Below, piece by piece: positions 1 through 12,730 of a stretch of 64,000 nt of DNA (positions within the stretch are counted from its first letter, which is position 1; each line of letters begins with the position of its first letter). Source of the DNA: Tetrahymena thermophila SB210 (taxonomy: Eukaryota > Ciliophora > Oligohymenophorea > Hymenostomatida > Tetrahymenidae); assembly GCF_000189635.1 (NCBI RefSeq), contig NW_002476544.1:248001-312000 (forward strand), given 5' to 3'. The position numbers and the translations under genes are program-made. A model generated the notes under the pieces. It saw only the letters and a list, made by a program, of their open reading frames with translations. It was not told where the DNA came from and did not search any database.

Positions 1-1083
1 TAATATTAGAAACCCCAAATAATATAAGGAGGGTGAATTATTTTAGGAGAAATACTTGTACTCAATATATTAAATTATTTTAATTAATTTATTAAAAAAA
101 TAATAGTTTATTTTAGAAATCTAATTTATTCATAAATTTTAAATAGATATTTTTAAAAGTGTTGAGAGATAGATTGATGGAAAATAATCTTTAAAAATTA
201 ATGGAATCTCAATTAATTTTTAACACAAAGATTATTTGGAATAATTTTATAACATAGAATAATAACTATTTATGTTTAGAATTTAATTAAATAATATCCA
301 AAACCAGCAATACAATTAAAGCATAGTCACACACATTTGAATTCGCTTCATAAATAAAATAAATCAATATTTTATAAATAAAAGTTAATCAAATATAATT
401 TAATTTAAATGGAAGAATTTATTTTCGTTTAAACTATTATTTATACTTAGTTTTTTAGTTTTTAATAAGTAATTAAAAATGATTTATCTAATATGAATAA
501 AGGTTTTAATGAATTAATTTTAGGTACATTTATAATATTTAAACATATCTTTTTATACTGTAAATACAAGTACAGCTTGCTTATAGTATTATTTTAAAGA
601 TAATATAAAGAAAATGTTAATAACACCTGATTTAATAAAATAGTAGAATTTATTATCATTTAACATATTATTTAAGCTTAAAAAATTATTTTTTTTGAGG
701 TAATTAAAATCATTTTTTAAGAAGGAATTAAGATAAAAATAACTTTCAGGAGCATGTATAGCATACAAATATCTTTTTTTATATAAGACTCTTTAAGACC
801 AGACCAGACAGTTTACACTATTAATTTAAAGAGAAAATACTAATTAATTTATTTGAATATTTTTTATTTTCTCTATGAATATCAAAAGAAAAAAAAGGTA
901 ATAATAATAATAAAAGATATTTAAAATAGAAATCTATTTTTTAAGTTACATTTATTTAATTTTATATTATTATTTGATTCGAAATTGACTCACAATTTTT
1001 TTTGTACTTTTTTTCCTTTTCTTTTCGATTTATTAATATAGATACTTTCAAAAGATTTAATTAATTTATCTCAAACAAAATAA
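1..1083. other. AT-rich intergenic stretch, nothing recognised
   Basis: Very AT-rich with homopolymer runs and no long polar reading frame on either strand that I would trust. No RNA gene or repeat family is recognised. Confidence 0.5.
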
Positions 1084-1500
1084 ATGGGAAATTCTAATGA
1101 TAAATATAGTTGTTGCAAGTCTACTTAACAACTTTTAAACAAATAAAAAATAAGTTATATAATTTTAATTAGGAAAAAAGAAAGTTGTTTTTATTTTATC
1201 ATTCATTTTGAATTTCCCTTAGCTCGCTCGAAATTAATTGATAAATAATTTTGTATTTAATTCGAATAAAGGAAGAAATAATAAAATAGAAAGAAAGAAA
1301 GTATCCCAATTATCTTAAGCAAGCAACAAAAGATTCTTATTTATTTGCTATTGATTAAATTCGAACAATTAATAAAAATAAAACTGAAAAAATAATTCTA
1401 AATGATACTTGATAATGGTAAATATAACATATAAAACTTAGAGTAAATAAATATATAATATATTAAATCAGACTTAACAAAAATATTAGAATTTATATGA
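1084..1500 (+). CDS. candidate small protein with MGN...SCC N-terminus (weak)
   Basis: The frame from ATG at 1084 stays open in the ciliate code to TGA at 1498-1500 (138 residues). A possible 69-bp in-phase intron lies at 1154-1222 (GTTATA...CCCTTAG); removing it leaves 115 residues. The N-terminus reads MGNSNDKYSCCKSTQQ. A glycine after the start plus nearby cysteines is the pattern of N-myristoylated and palmitoylated proteins. Glutamines are mostly TAA, as in the certain genes here. Against it, the C-terminal half is lysine/isoleucine-rich AT-type sequence with no recognisable domain, and open frames of this length arise by chance when only one stop codon exists. Family unknown. Confidence 0.3.
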
Positions 1501-2068
1501 AATATATAACACTCTTAGTGGAGATAACATTATGCATGTTCAAGCTTTCTTTAATATATTTACCATTTTTTTACAATTTAAATTTACTTAACAATTAATA
1601 GAAAAATATGAAATTATAAATATGCTTAAGAACTTAACAAATAAAGAAAAAAATATAAAATTATATTTTTATTTTAATTAAAAATGTATGGCAATTAATT
1701 TATACACTATTACTGCATTAAAAATTCTTTGATTATAAACAGCTGATACGAATTAATAAAATTAACTTTAAGAAGAATTTAAGTTTATGGAATAAAATGA
1801 ACTTTTACTAATTATCTTTTTGGTAAAATCTAACTTTTACTTAAGATTCATTCGATTTTCCGTCAAAAATAATCATATGTAACTTTCATATTGTAAAAAT
1901 AATTAATAATAGCAATGAACAAAATTTATATTATTTGACTTGTTAATTTATATGCAATTTATTTCCTTTTTTTCAGAAAAAAATATATTTAAATAGCTTG
2001 AAGATTTTTGAGTTTGTAATTAATAAATAAATAAATTAAAAAAATAATAACAAGAAAGTAGAAGAAAA
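1501..2068. other. intergenic, presumed upstream region of the next gene
   Basis: AT-rich DNA without a convincing reading frame. It presumably holds the promoter of the surface-protein gene that starts at 2069, but I cannot point to a defined element. Confidence 0.45.
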
Positions 2069-3232
2069 ATGAATAAGATTGTCTTAATATTATTAATATT
2101 ATCTTAAATATCAATATTTACTTATGCTGGTCCTACAAGCACAACTGAAAATAAAAACTCAACTGCAAATGCAGTATGCAATTCTCATCCTATCTTCTCC
2201 AAAGCTAGCTAACTCCTGAATGATATCTTGAATTCTGATTAAAAAGGATAATAAATAAATAATGCTATTTAGAAGGCTTTCTAAAATGCTAAACCAGCTA
2301 TCAAAACCTCTTCTAGTTTGGGCGTTTGCTCTGGATATGCACAATAAAAGACCTGCTGCGATGCTAATTATGTTAAACTTGTTGACTAAGCTGCCTTATT
2401 AAAAGTTAAACCTATTTTATAAGCAAAAAGTGCCTTCTAAAAGCTTATAAATATCTATGTATCATAATTAAGCAGGAACTGTACCTAAAATGTTTTACCT
2501 AGTGTCCCTTTGACTGCAAAGGCTATTTTTGAAAATACCACACTTAAAGTTTTATAAGCAAATAGAACCACACAAGCTAATTGCAAAATTAAATTTGCTA
2601 AAGCCATTTCTTCTTACACCAGAGGAGCTCTTTGCGCAGCTTGTGTAGGTGTAGACCAGGCTAGCAACTATTTTAATTCATAAAATTAACTCAAAATTTC
2701 AAAGCTTTCAGTTGCTGCCTTTTAGTCTTAAACAGACAGTGCTATTACTTGCTTCTAAAGTATGTTTACTCCATAAAACTTAGATTTAATCTTATCTGAA
2801 TTAAACGCAGCATATATTAAAGGAAATGACACATGTGGTCTTAACGTTACTTAAAGCGTAAAAACAAAGTTTTTAAATCCAAAGTTGACCAACAGTGATG
2901 GCTACGGTAGTAAAATGTGCAATGGAACTAATGTTTTTACAAAAAGTGTTGGTTGTGAGAATATTCTTTAAGGAGATCCTTTGTTAGAGCAAAATATCAC
3001 AAGAATTCTTTAATTAGATGAATAAAATAATAATAATAGAATACTTTAATTAACTTCAGATGCCGTCTTAGATAATTCTGGGCTTGAAGTTTTCATTTCT
3101 AGCACAACTGATGATGCTATTACAGAGGACGGAAATAATATCACTCCTAACTTTACTGGAATTAGCGTTACTACTACCTAATCGGGAATTATTTTCCTCT
3201 CATTTATTTTGCTTATGCTTAATATTTTATGA
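2069..3232 (+). CDS. putative GPI-anchored cysteine-bearing surface protein, copy 1
   Basis: Single exon of 387 residues, ending at TGA 3230-3232. The start context is AAAAATG. Residues 1-21 form a secretory signal (MNKIVLILLILSQISIFTYA), followed by a Thr/Asn/Ser linker. The body carries spaced cysteines, including TCCD near residue 95 and the block SSYTRGALCAACVGVDQ near residue 190. It ends with a short hydrophobic tail (SGIIFLSFILLMLNIL) and nothing after it. A signal peptide plus a terminal hydrophobic tail is the layout of a GPI-anchor precursor, as in ciliate surface antigens. The gene at 7231 is a clear paralogue (shared NCKI.FAKAISSYTRGA, VLQG.P.LEQ and CC.D blocks). No known family is recognised. 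GPI anchoring is inferred from layout only; a single C-terminal TM anchor is the alternative. Confidence 0.85.
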
Positions 3233-4009
3233 TTAAACTTCAAAAATAAATTATACAGTATTCGAATTTTTATTTCTTTTATTATATATGTTGTAAATTA
3301 TAACCTAATCATAATTTTATCTTCTAAATATCAATTTCGATACAGCTATTTCTATTTATCACAAATCCGTAATTTAATTATACTATAGCACTACCATTCT
3401 TTCTTTCTTTTAATTTATTTATCAATCAATCAATCAATCATTTATTTACTTATCTTTCTATAAATCAAAATATATTTCAAAACTATTAATAACATTGTTT
3501 CTATTATTATTTTTTAAAAGTATTCTAAAATTTGAAAGAAAAATAAAATAATAATGAAAGAAATGTTATGATACAATTCTATGGTGGTAGTGGTGGAGAA
3601 GAGTTGACAAGAAAAATTTGATTTGTGAAGAAAGAGGCCAATTTTTAAAATTCGCTAAGAAAAAGTTTTGAATGAGTAAGTTTTTAAGATTAATTTAAAA
3701 GATGACTAAATTTTTTAATTCATAAATAGAATTAGCTTGATATCAATGTTTGTTTCCTAATTTTAAGTGAAAGCGTAAACTTGAATAATCTATTTAACTT
3801 ATAAAATATCTTTAAATTACTATTAAGGTATTAAGCTAGATTCATAAATAAATTATTGATCCCTAGAGAGTTTATTTTATTACTATTTTGCTTTAATTAC
3901 TTACCGATAAATAAGAGATAGGAAAATAATTATATCTAATTTCTATTTATTTTTTAAAATCAAAAGAATATTTTCCCTTATAAGATTGCTTGTTTTTCAC
4001 TATTTTGCA

Positions 4010-4010
<1 letters not shown>

Positions 4011-4078
<68 letters not shown>
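4011..4078. repeat. (GTTA)17 microsatellite
   Basis: An uninterrupted tetranucleotide array, 68 bp long. It is the reverse complement of the motif in the larger array at 5139-5260. Confidence 0.97.
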
Positions 4079-5138
4079 AAAGGTTAGCAACATAGATAGC
4101 TAACAAATTAATACCTTTCTTATGAGAAAGAAATAAATTTAGCTATTTATAAACACTAGTAATTTCTTATAGCATAATAAGTTAAAAAAATTTGTCGAAA
4201 ATTATGATCAGTGATCAGTGATTTGATAGTAAAATGTTTAATTGTTAAATTAGTTAAGTATGGACAAATCTTTTGGTTTGTAAATAAGTTATTCTTCTAA
4301 GGCTTTTCATTTATTTTGTGTATTTTATGAATAAAATACTAAGCATATTCTTATAGGTAGGTATATCTTTTATTATTAAACATTTCATCTATATTCTTGC
4401 TTATTGATTACTTCATTAATTTTTTTAACACTTGAGACATTTTCAAAAGATGAAAAATGAAAATCTTTAATTAATAAATAAATATTCTTTTCTCATAAAG
4501 TTACCAAATTCAAGACATTTCCAAAACTAAAAACCATTTATTTATTTATATTTTAGTTTTATTAAAATAATTAGACTAAATAAGTAAATTAATTAGCTTT
4601 TATTTGTTTATTAGATCATAGAATATATATAAGTTTAAACTTCTTAATTATTTTATGAAAATTTTATAATAATTTATTAAAATACTTCATAAATTTTGTA
4701 AGTGGAGTGGAGTGCTTTAAATAAAAATTCAATTAAGAAAGTTATTTTTTCTAATTAATATCTTAGTTTTGTCTTAAATTTGTAAGGCTTTAAAGAAATT
4801 CTTAAATTCTAAACTGGTTTTACCAAAACAAAGAGATAGATTTGGATTATTAATCGAAAAATGTTTTAATATCTTACAAATTCCTTAAATAATCATGTAT
4901 ATCTATCTATCTATCCATTTAATTTCTTTTGCTCGTGAAGTCTTGAGAAGATTATTAGAAAAATCAAATTTTTATTCCTCAACATAAAGTTTTTAATCAT
5001 CAGAAAAAAAAAAATTTCATTTTAATTAGAAAAAAATTACAAATTCTAATTAAAAAGAGTGCATTAATTATCATTCGAAGTCACATTTTAACAATCTCCA
5101 AAATTTATTAGAAATAAATTAATGAATATCTGATATAT

Positions 5139-5262
<124 letters not shown>

Positions 5263-7230
5263 TCATTATTACTACTTCATTACAATTTCTTTAAAGCTAA
5301 AATAAAATGAAAAGAGGAAATGAGAGGACTTGATAGATTTTGTTTAAATCAAAAAATGCGGCTTTTTAAATTAAATAGCTATTTAGCAAATTATAGATAT
5401 AATTTTTTGCATTTATTAATTTATTTATTTTTTTGAATTAATCTACCTCACAAATAAACAAACAAACAAATTAATTATAATATATTTGAGTTACTATTTA
5501 TCTTTTCTATTTATCAGATATAAGTTACAACTCGGTCAATACATAATAAGCTTGGATTATTCTTGAGTAATTCCTTGAATAATAATATATTTTTGCTAGA
5601 AACTTAAGATTAATAAGAATAACAAATATATTGCCTTTATTTATCAAAGTAAGTATATAATTTAAGAAGAAAGCATACTCTTTCTTAATAATTTCAACTA
5701 ATAACAGAAATGAATCTCAGATGTTTATTTAAATGATTATATTTATATTAAATTGAACACAAATTAAGGGGATATAAAAATGTCTGATCCAAGATGAGAG
5801 TAAATTCCTTCTGATAAGTTTAGTTTTTATGCAAATATTATATCTAATCATTAAAGAACATGTAAAGTAACATGTGTATTTCAACTGCTAAAAGATATTT
5901 TTTCTGTGCCTCTATTTAAAATTATTTGTTTGTATTATTATTTTTATCAAAGAGAATCTTTTAAGGTGATTTCTGAAGTATAAATTCATATTAATAATAA
6001 TTTTGAAGGAGATAATAAATACTGACTTCTAGAAGAATTAATAGTAAAGTAAGAGTTTTTACAAAAAATAAAAATTTTATATTTAAAGTATTATATATAT
6101 TCCAAACAAAAGTTTATATTAATTATATTTTAATTCATTCATTCATTAAATAAATAATTAAAATATTCAATCCATTTTTATTATTTAATTTTATCACAAA
6201 AATTTATTTTTAGAAAATTGAGTCTATTATAAAAATATTTTTTATAAAAATTTTTTCATATTTTTTGAGGCAATCAATCAAGAAGCAGTAAAGTAAGTAT
6301 TTTTGAAAGACTATGCAAGTATTATTTTATAAAAATTTCATAAAATTAATTTTTTAATTTTACTAATTTTAAAACTTGCTAAAATAAAATTAATCAGAAA
6401 ATAATTTAGAAAATTTATTATTTATAGACTTGCTTGCTTGATTGATTGATTGCTTTTTGTTTATTAGAGGAAAATTATTAATTTAAAATAAAAGTCAAAT
6501 TGATTTTTTTATAGTCTAATCAATTTTTTCTATTTTTTTTTTTTTCAAGAAAATTTTGTAATGAAAGAATTTTTTATTCTCAGCTGTTAATTGAATAAAT
6601 AAATTTAATATTTTTATAAATTTGCTTATACAAATGTATACTAACATTTACTGATGTTAACTGATTAATTTTAAATATGAAATAAATATCTCTCTGTGCT
6701 TGAATTTTTTTTTTTGAAGCAAGAGGGATTTATTTATGATTTAGAAGTAATCAATATTGAGCAAAATTAATAAAAAATTCAACTTAATTTTCTAAATTAT
6801 TTAAATTGAGTACTTAGTTGGGTTTAAAAAGTTGTAAGCAACTAAGCAAGAAAGAAAGTCTGTATTGACATAAAAATCATATAGTGTATGTACATTATTA
6901 ATATATTTTTCTTAAACTATAAAAATCTTAATAAAAGAACTCTAATGATTTTCATCGATTTTAAATAATCAATAAACATAATCCTTAAGTGACCTTCATC
7001 ATTTTAAAAAGTGTAATTAAAATAATGTATCTTTAATCTATAAAAATAGTGAGTATTAATTATTGTCTATGAATTAAACTTCAAAGCATTTTAAGTTCTA
7101 TGATTTATTTAAAGAGTTTCAATCAGATTTTATTATTATTAAAAATTTTTTAATTAATTAATTAATTGATTAATAAATCAAAAAAAAAAGAAGAAGAATA
7201 AAGAATAAGAAACACACTTTATCAAAATAT

Positions 7231-8388
7231 ATGATGAGAATCTAATATTTTTTAAATTTAGTTATCCTTCTAAGCATTTGTTTTGTAAGCGTAAGTACAA
7301 CAACTGTGAGTTGCAATGCCCATCCAGCATTCAACAAAGCTAAGTAAATAATTACAAATGCAGTTTAGCAAGACGCTAAGGGTAAAGCTTTGAATGATTA
7401 GCTCTAGTAAAAATTTTAAAGTGCTCAACCTTAAGTAAGAAATGCATAAGATTTGGGAGTTTGTAGTAATTATGGAGGATAATCTACATGCTGCGATACT
7501 GAAATAGTTAAGTTGATTGACAAAGCTGCTTTGCTAAAAATAAAACCTATACAGAAATAGAAGAGTGCTTTCTAAAAACTTATTAGCGTATATGCTACTT
7601 AATTAAATAAGATATGCAATCCTTCCTTTCTAGTGTAAGCTTCTATTACGGCTGATAAAATTTTTAGTAACACAGCTCTACTTACTTTATATTCATACAA
7701 ATAATTTTAAGCTAATTGCAAGATAAATTTTGCAAAAGCTATTTCATCCTATACAAGAGGAGCTATGTGTTCTATTTGTGCTGGAGTAGATTAAATTAGC
7801 GACTACTTTAACGCATAGGGATAGCTTAAAATTCATCCTGATTCAATTAATAGTTTTGAAAAAGCAACTAATGATGCTATCGTTTGTTATAGTAATATTT
7901 TTACTCCTGCTAATATTGATGTAGTAGTTAAAGAGCTTAATAGTGCCTATATTAAAAAAAACAATTCATGTGGGGATGATGTTGCTAAAAGTGTAAAAGA
8001 TATATTTACAAATCATAAAGTAGTCAATGATGATGGAAATGGAGGTAAGTAATGCAAAGGTCTTTTTGTCTACGGAGAATAAACTGCTTGCTAAAATGTT
8101 TTACAAGGTAACCCATAGCTTGAATAGTAAACCTAAAGACTTCTAAGATCATCAGAGAGAGAAGATGCTGACTAACAAGTTAGATTGCTTTAAGCAGTTC
8201 CCGATGCTATTTAAGATCCAAATGGTATTCGTATTTTCATTTAAAGTACTACAGATAGCTTGATAGATGAAAATGGTGACGCAATTGTTGGAGTTTTTGA
8301 TGAATAAAAAACAAATCCTAGCAAAAGTAATGCTCATTTACTAACACTAGAAACACTAATAATTTTGGCTACTATATTTGTTCTCTGA
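7231..8388 (+). CDS. putative GPI-anchored cysteine-bearing surface protein, copy 2
   Basis: Single exon of 385 residues, ending at TGA 8386-8388. The start is taken at the first of two adjacent ATGs. Residues 1-22 are a hydrophobic signal sequence (core YFLNLVILLSICFVSV). The cysteine pattern matches the gene at 2069: STCCD, NCKINFAKAISSYTRGA, MCSICAGVDQ, CKG...CQNVLQGNPQLEQ. The protein ends in a hydrophobic tail (LLTLETLIILATIFVL), again like a GPI-attachment signal. It lies about 4 kb downstream of its paralogue on the same strand, so a tandem duplication is likely. The sequences have diverged widely outside the cysteine blocks, so the duplication is not recent. Function unknown; a cell-surface role is inferred. 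Confidence 0.85.
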
Positions 8389-9303
8389 AGAAATAAAATA
8401 GATAGATGAACGAACAAACTAACAAACTAATTTATAAAATCAACCAAATTAAAAATATATTCAACTTTTATTTGTAAATAAATAAATAATTTAATCAACC
8501 AGTAAAACTTTGTTCTATAAGTTTTATTAATATTTATAATAAATTAATTTATTTTATCATTTTTATTAAATAAAATTGTAAAAAATATTATTGGTTTCAA
8601 AAAAATAATTTTTGGTTGAATAGAAAGAGTTAGTTTTAAAAAAAACCAAATTATTCAATCTAATTTGTTTTTATTAAATAAGAATAAAAAAATCTAAATG
8701 AAAAATATCCAACCAAATAAGTTTATTCTAAAATTCAAAATAAATTCTAATTGACCAAGAAAAGTTTTATACTCTAAAAATTATTAAGCTCATAATTCAT
8801 TAGGAGTACCAAAACTTAAGAAAGACAATATAAATAAATAAATATAAATGCAGAATATTCTAAAGTTTTTTACTGGTTTTAAGTAAATAGTTATAAAATG
8901 AGATAAATTTTTAATAACAATTAATTTTAACTGTTTTTTACCTCAAATTTATATTTCTTTGATTTAAAGATCTTCTTTGGTATTATTTGTTACCTAAATG
9001 CAAAAGAAGGAACATTCAATTTGTCTTAAGCTGAAAATATAGAATGGGTATAGAATTTACTTTAACTTGTGATAGAAAGTAACTGCCAAATCTAGAACTA
9101 TTGAAGTCAAACCAAGACTTTTAAATAAATTTATAAGCTCAAATTGGTAAAAAAAAGTTTTAGTAAATTTTAATAAGGAAAAAAAATTTTTTTTCAGTTT
9201 CTAGTGTAAATAAGGTAAAAAATAATAGATAAAAGCAAGACACAGAAGATTTGGCTACCTTAATTGATGAAGGTTGATAAAAACCTTCCTTAATTAAAGC
9301 AGG
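8389..9303. other. intergenic, no gene supported
   Basis: AT-rich. Short open pieces around 8990-9290 occur on both strands in conflicting frames, and I could not choose between them. Confidence 0.4.
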
Positions 9304-9870
9304 ATGGTATTTTAATTAGCTCATACTGTTGCTCATTTGTATATATAAATTTCTGTAAATTACTATTTTAAAAATGCAAGTAAATTAGCTTTAATTCTCA
9401 AGTTAGCTTTCATAAAAAAATAATGTAAAAAGTACTTAATTTGTTCTCAGAAAATTAGAAAATAAGGTAATAAGAAATTATTTTATAATCAAAGCAAAAG
9501 TTCATTATTAAAAATTAAATTAAAGTATGCGAAAACATAGATTGAATTATAATCAAAAAGCAAATTAATCAAGCAAAACCCAAATAATTAATAAGTTTAA
9601 AGTACTTTATTGCTTTAAATTAATTTTTTATAAAAAATTTCACAATTCAAAATAAATAAGCTGTTTTTACAGAAGATGAAGTTTCAAATTTGAGATACGA
9701 ATACTACTTGCTAAAGTAGAGTTAAGACTTGATGCACTAATAGTCTCAATTTCATTGTAAGTTTTCAATATAGAAGAAAATTTAATTAATTTATTTATTT
9801 ATCAGAAAAAATGAAGGATAAATATCAAATAAATGATAAGAAATAAACCAATTTTGAAACCAAATTTTGA
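9304..9870 (+). CDS. candidate three-exon small gene, unrecognised (weak)
   Basis: Proposed exons are 9304-9601, 9673-9756 and 9806-9870, summing to 447 nt (148 residues plus TGA). The second intron is textbook (GTAAGT...TTTATCAG, 49 bp). The first (GTACTT...TTTACAG, 71 bp) is less certain. The protein would be Lys/Gln/Asn-rich, for example KQSQDLMHQQSQF, with no domain I recognise. Glutamines are mainly TAA/TAG, as in real genes here. Another frame (9833-10084) also stays open, so this could be a decayed gene rather than a live one. Confidence 0.3.
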
Positions 9871-10420
9871 AAAATAAATGACTCAAATTAATAGAAAAAA
9901 ATATAAGTATAATTAGAATAAATTTATTGGAATAAACAATAAACAACAAAGACAGACTATTTATGGATAAAAAAATTATTTTTCCAATCATCTAACAAAT
10001 TTTAAAATGAATATAAATAGAATATTTAAATAACAAAATAAAATTTTAATGATTTTTATTTTGAGTTTTTAAAAAAGTAACTGAGGATTTTCTATACAAA
10101 AAAAAATCATTCATACAATTTTTTAAATCAGGTTTTATATAAGTAAATAAGTAATAAATAATATGTTATTCACAAACTAGTTTTAGAAACATAATAAATT
10201 ATTTCTTAAGAGCTAAAAGTTATTTAATTCTTTAATTAGAGTTTAAAAATATACTTCATGGCATTTAAAAAATCAGATTTTATTAAAAGGGAATTATTAA
10301 TGAAATAATAATAAATAGATATAAATATTATGAGATAGATAGTATAAATTTGAAGAATATTTAATTTTAAAAAAATCATACTAAATTGATATCGAACTTT
10401 TGAAAATGCTAGTAGAGATT

Positions 10421-10497
<77 letters not shown>

Positions 10498-10912
10498 ATA
10501 AATAATAATTAATAATTATTTAAGTTTTGAAAATAAAAATGTGCGCTTATCTATAATTAATTTTATGAATAGGTTAATGATTGGATTTGTGCTATTTATG
10601 GGTATATTAGAAAATAAAAATGTTTTAACAATTAATATTTTTAAATGGTTGCTATTAATAAATGAAATGTAAATTAATGAATTATATTCTATTAACTTGA
10701 ATTATAAAAATCTCTTTTGGCGTTATAATAACATTTGAATAGAAATTATTAATATTTATATAAGCTTTGATTATCTAGAAATAGAAAATAATAACGAACA
10801 TAAATAAATGGTAGTATTTATTTATTTATCATTTTTGATGGAATTTATATTTACTATTTCTTTTTTTATCTTTAGCATTTAAAGTTATTTTTGTTCTATT
10901 GGTAGCACTACA
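9871..10912. other. intergenic with GATA microsatellite
   Basis: AT-rich. Apart from the tetranucleotide array at 10421-10496 and the ambiguous open frame ending at 10084, nothing is recognised. Confidence 0.45.
10421..10496. repeat. (GATA)19 microsatellite
   Basis: An uninterrupted GATA array of 76 bp. Confidence 0.96.
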
Positions 10913-11164
10913 ATGAATGATTAAACAAACGATGCTTAAAATGTAAATTTATTTTTAATCAGTAATTTATTGCAAAAAAATAATTATGCATGTATATTAA
11001 TTATTATTCCTGTGTGATATCTTACTAAAATATTATGCAATCTTATCAAATTAATTTAAATCCATAAATTTTTTCTAGTTTCAAGATAATTAATTAATAA
11101 AAAAATTAGTCGCAAAAAAAGAAAGATAACTTAGAATAATCAAACAAACAAACAAACTAAAGAA

Positions 11165-11500
11165 ATGGATAAATAATATATCAATTACCAATAAGAATTA
11201 GATAAGCTCAATAAGTTTTATCAGAACGAGCATGAGCATGCTGACAAAATTTCATATTATCTTCATAAAAAAATAGAAGCCATTAAAATGCAACTTCAAA
11301 GAAGAAGCCCTAACCAGGGATCTCCTAACTCTTCATCTAGTGAGCACGAGCATGATTATTAATTTGAAAAATATGATAACTAAAAATAAAAAAGCTATAC
11401 TAAAAAGCAAACTTATGAATTTTATGATAATACGTTTGTTTAATCTGCTAAAAATTCAATGAGGAATGTCTCATTTAAGGATGATTAAGAATTTAATTGA
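11165..11500 (+). CDS. small polar protein of unknown function
   Basis: The open frame from ATG 11165 to TGA 11498-11500 gives 111 residues. The first third is helix-forming (INYQQELDKLNKFYQNEHEH), the middle is basic (KMQLQRRSP) and then Ser-rich (SPNSSSSEHEHD). The end is Lys/Gln/Tyr-rich. An upstream exon is possible: ATG 10913 to 10942, intron 10943-11134 (192 bp, GTAAAT...CTTAG), then 11135 onward in frame, adding 20 residues (MNDQTNDAQN plus NNQTNKQTKE). I keep the simpler start. No family is recognised. Base composition is clearly less AT-rich than its flanks, which supports it being a gene. Confidence 0.7.
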
Positions 11501-12730
11501 TTCAAATTAAGTAATTATTCAACCATATTAAATAAATCTAATTATAAAACAGAATATAACCAACCATATTAACAACTAATAAAATAAGAGTATTTATTAA
11601 TTTATTTATATATTTTGCCATTATAATACACAATTCATGTTAAATTATTTTCGCCGCTTTGCTTATTTATTACAAAAAAGCTAGTTTTTCCATCTATTTT
11701 TGTTATTAATTGATTGTGTCATTTTATATATAAAGTTAATTTATAATTACTATATATTAGATTAAATGCAAATTATTGATGATATATTCTTATTATTATT
11801 ATTGTTACATGAACCAAAAAAATATAGTAAGAATTATCTAATAAATAAATAAATTTATTCTAAAGTTTTTAACTTACCCAAATATTACCTGTAAAATAAA
11901 TGAATAATTTAAGCCTATTTATTAATATTATTAATATCATTTTACTTTCTATTTTACTCTTGAATTGCTGGCTACAATTATTTCAGAATGATATATATAT
12001 TATTGAGCATTTCAGCTTCTTTAAAGTAAGTAAAATATTGATAATATTTATTATCATACAATTAATCAGAAAGAATTAGAGTCAAGATTATTAGAAATTT
12101 ATTAATAGAATCAATTATTTCACCCTATATTCTCTAACTTACTCTCTAACGTAAATGATAAAAAGTCATGATTATTGCGAAACATTTTTAAATAATATAA
12201 TATTTTTTATTTATTTTTACTTTTATTATTTATCTCATTTTTTTACTGAATAAATTTAATTGACAATCTATTCTAGCTTCTACTAACTTTTAAATGCCTA
12301 AAAAAAGGAGAGAAACAAATAAAAAATTTAAAGCGTAAGTAGCAAGCATAATTTCAAACAAATATTTATTTCAATGAGTATGGAAAAATTAAAAAGCTTA
12401 ATCGAAGCAATAATAAATTTAATTGAAGAGTTAGTTATTTACTTCAAAATAAATAAATTAGTAATTTTTTTTTAATCTAAAAATAAAAATTTTTGTTTCT
12501 TCACAAATTCAGAGATTTTTATAGATAGATAGATAATAAATAATTCATATATAACATGAAAAATTTCATTTTTAGATTAATTATAAAAATATCGATAGCA
12601 AAATTATTTTTATTTTTTGCCAGAAAGAGTTGTTATCGATTATTGGAATATAACTAGATAACTAACATAAATACTATTTTTAAAATTTACTAATTTTAAT
12701 ACTCACTAGCTTAGATCGATGAACAACCAA
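11501..12730. other. intergenic between convergent genes
   Basis: Lies between the 3' end of a plus-strand gene and the 3' end of a minus-strand gene. AT-rich. A tiny open piece at about 12292 (MPKKRRETNKKFKA, followed by GTAAGT) is too short to support. Confidence 0.45.

Noticed and set aside
9139-9336. Minus-strand frame MSNSMSQLKYHPALIKEG...
   Set aside because: It overlaps equally open plus-strand frames. The second half is low-complexity Phe/Leu, and no homologue or splice support is visible.
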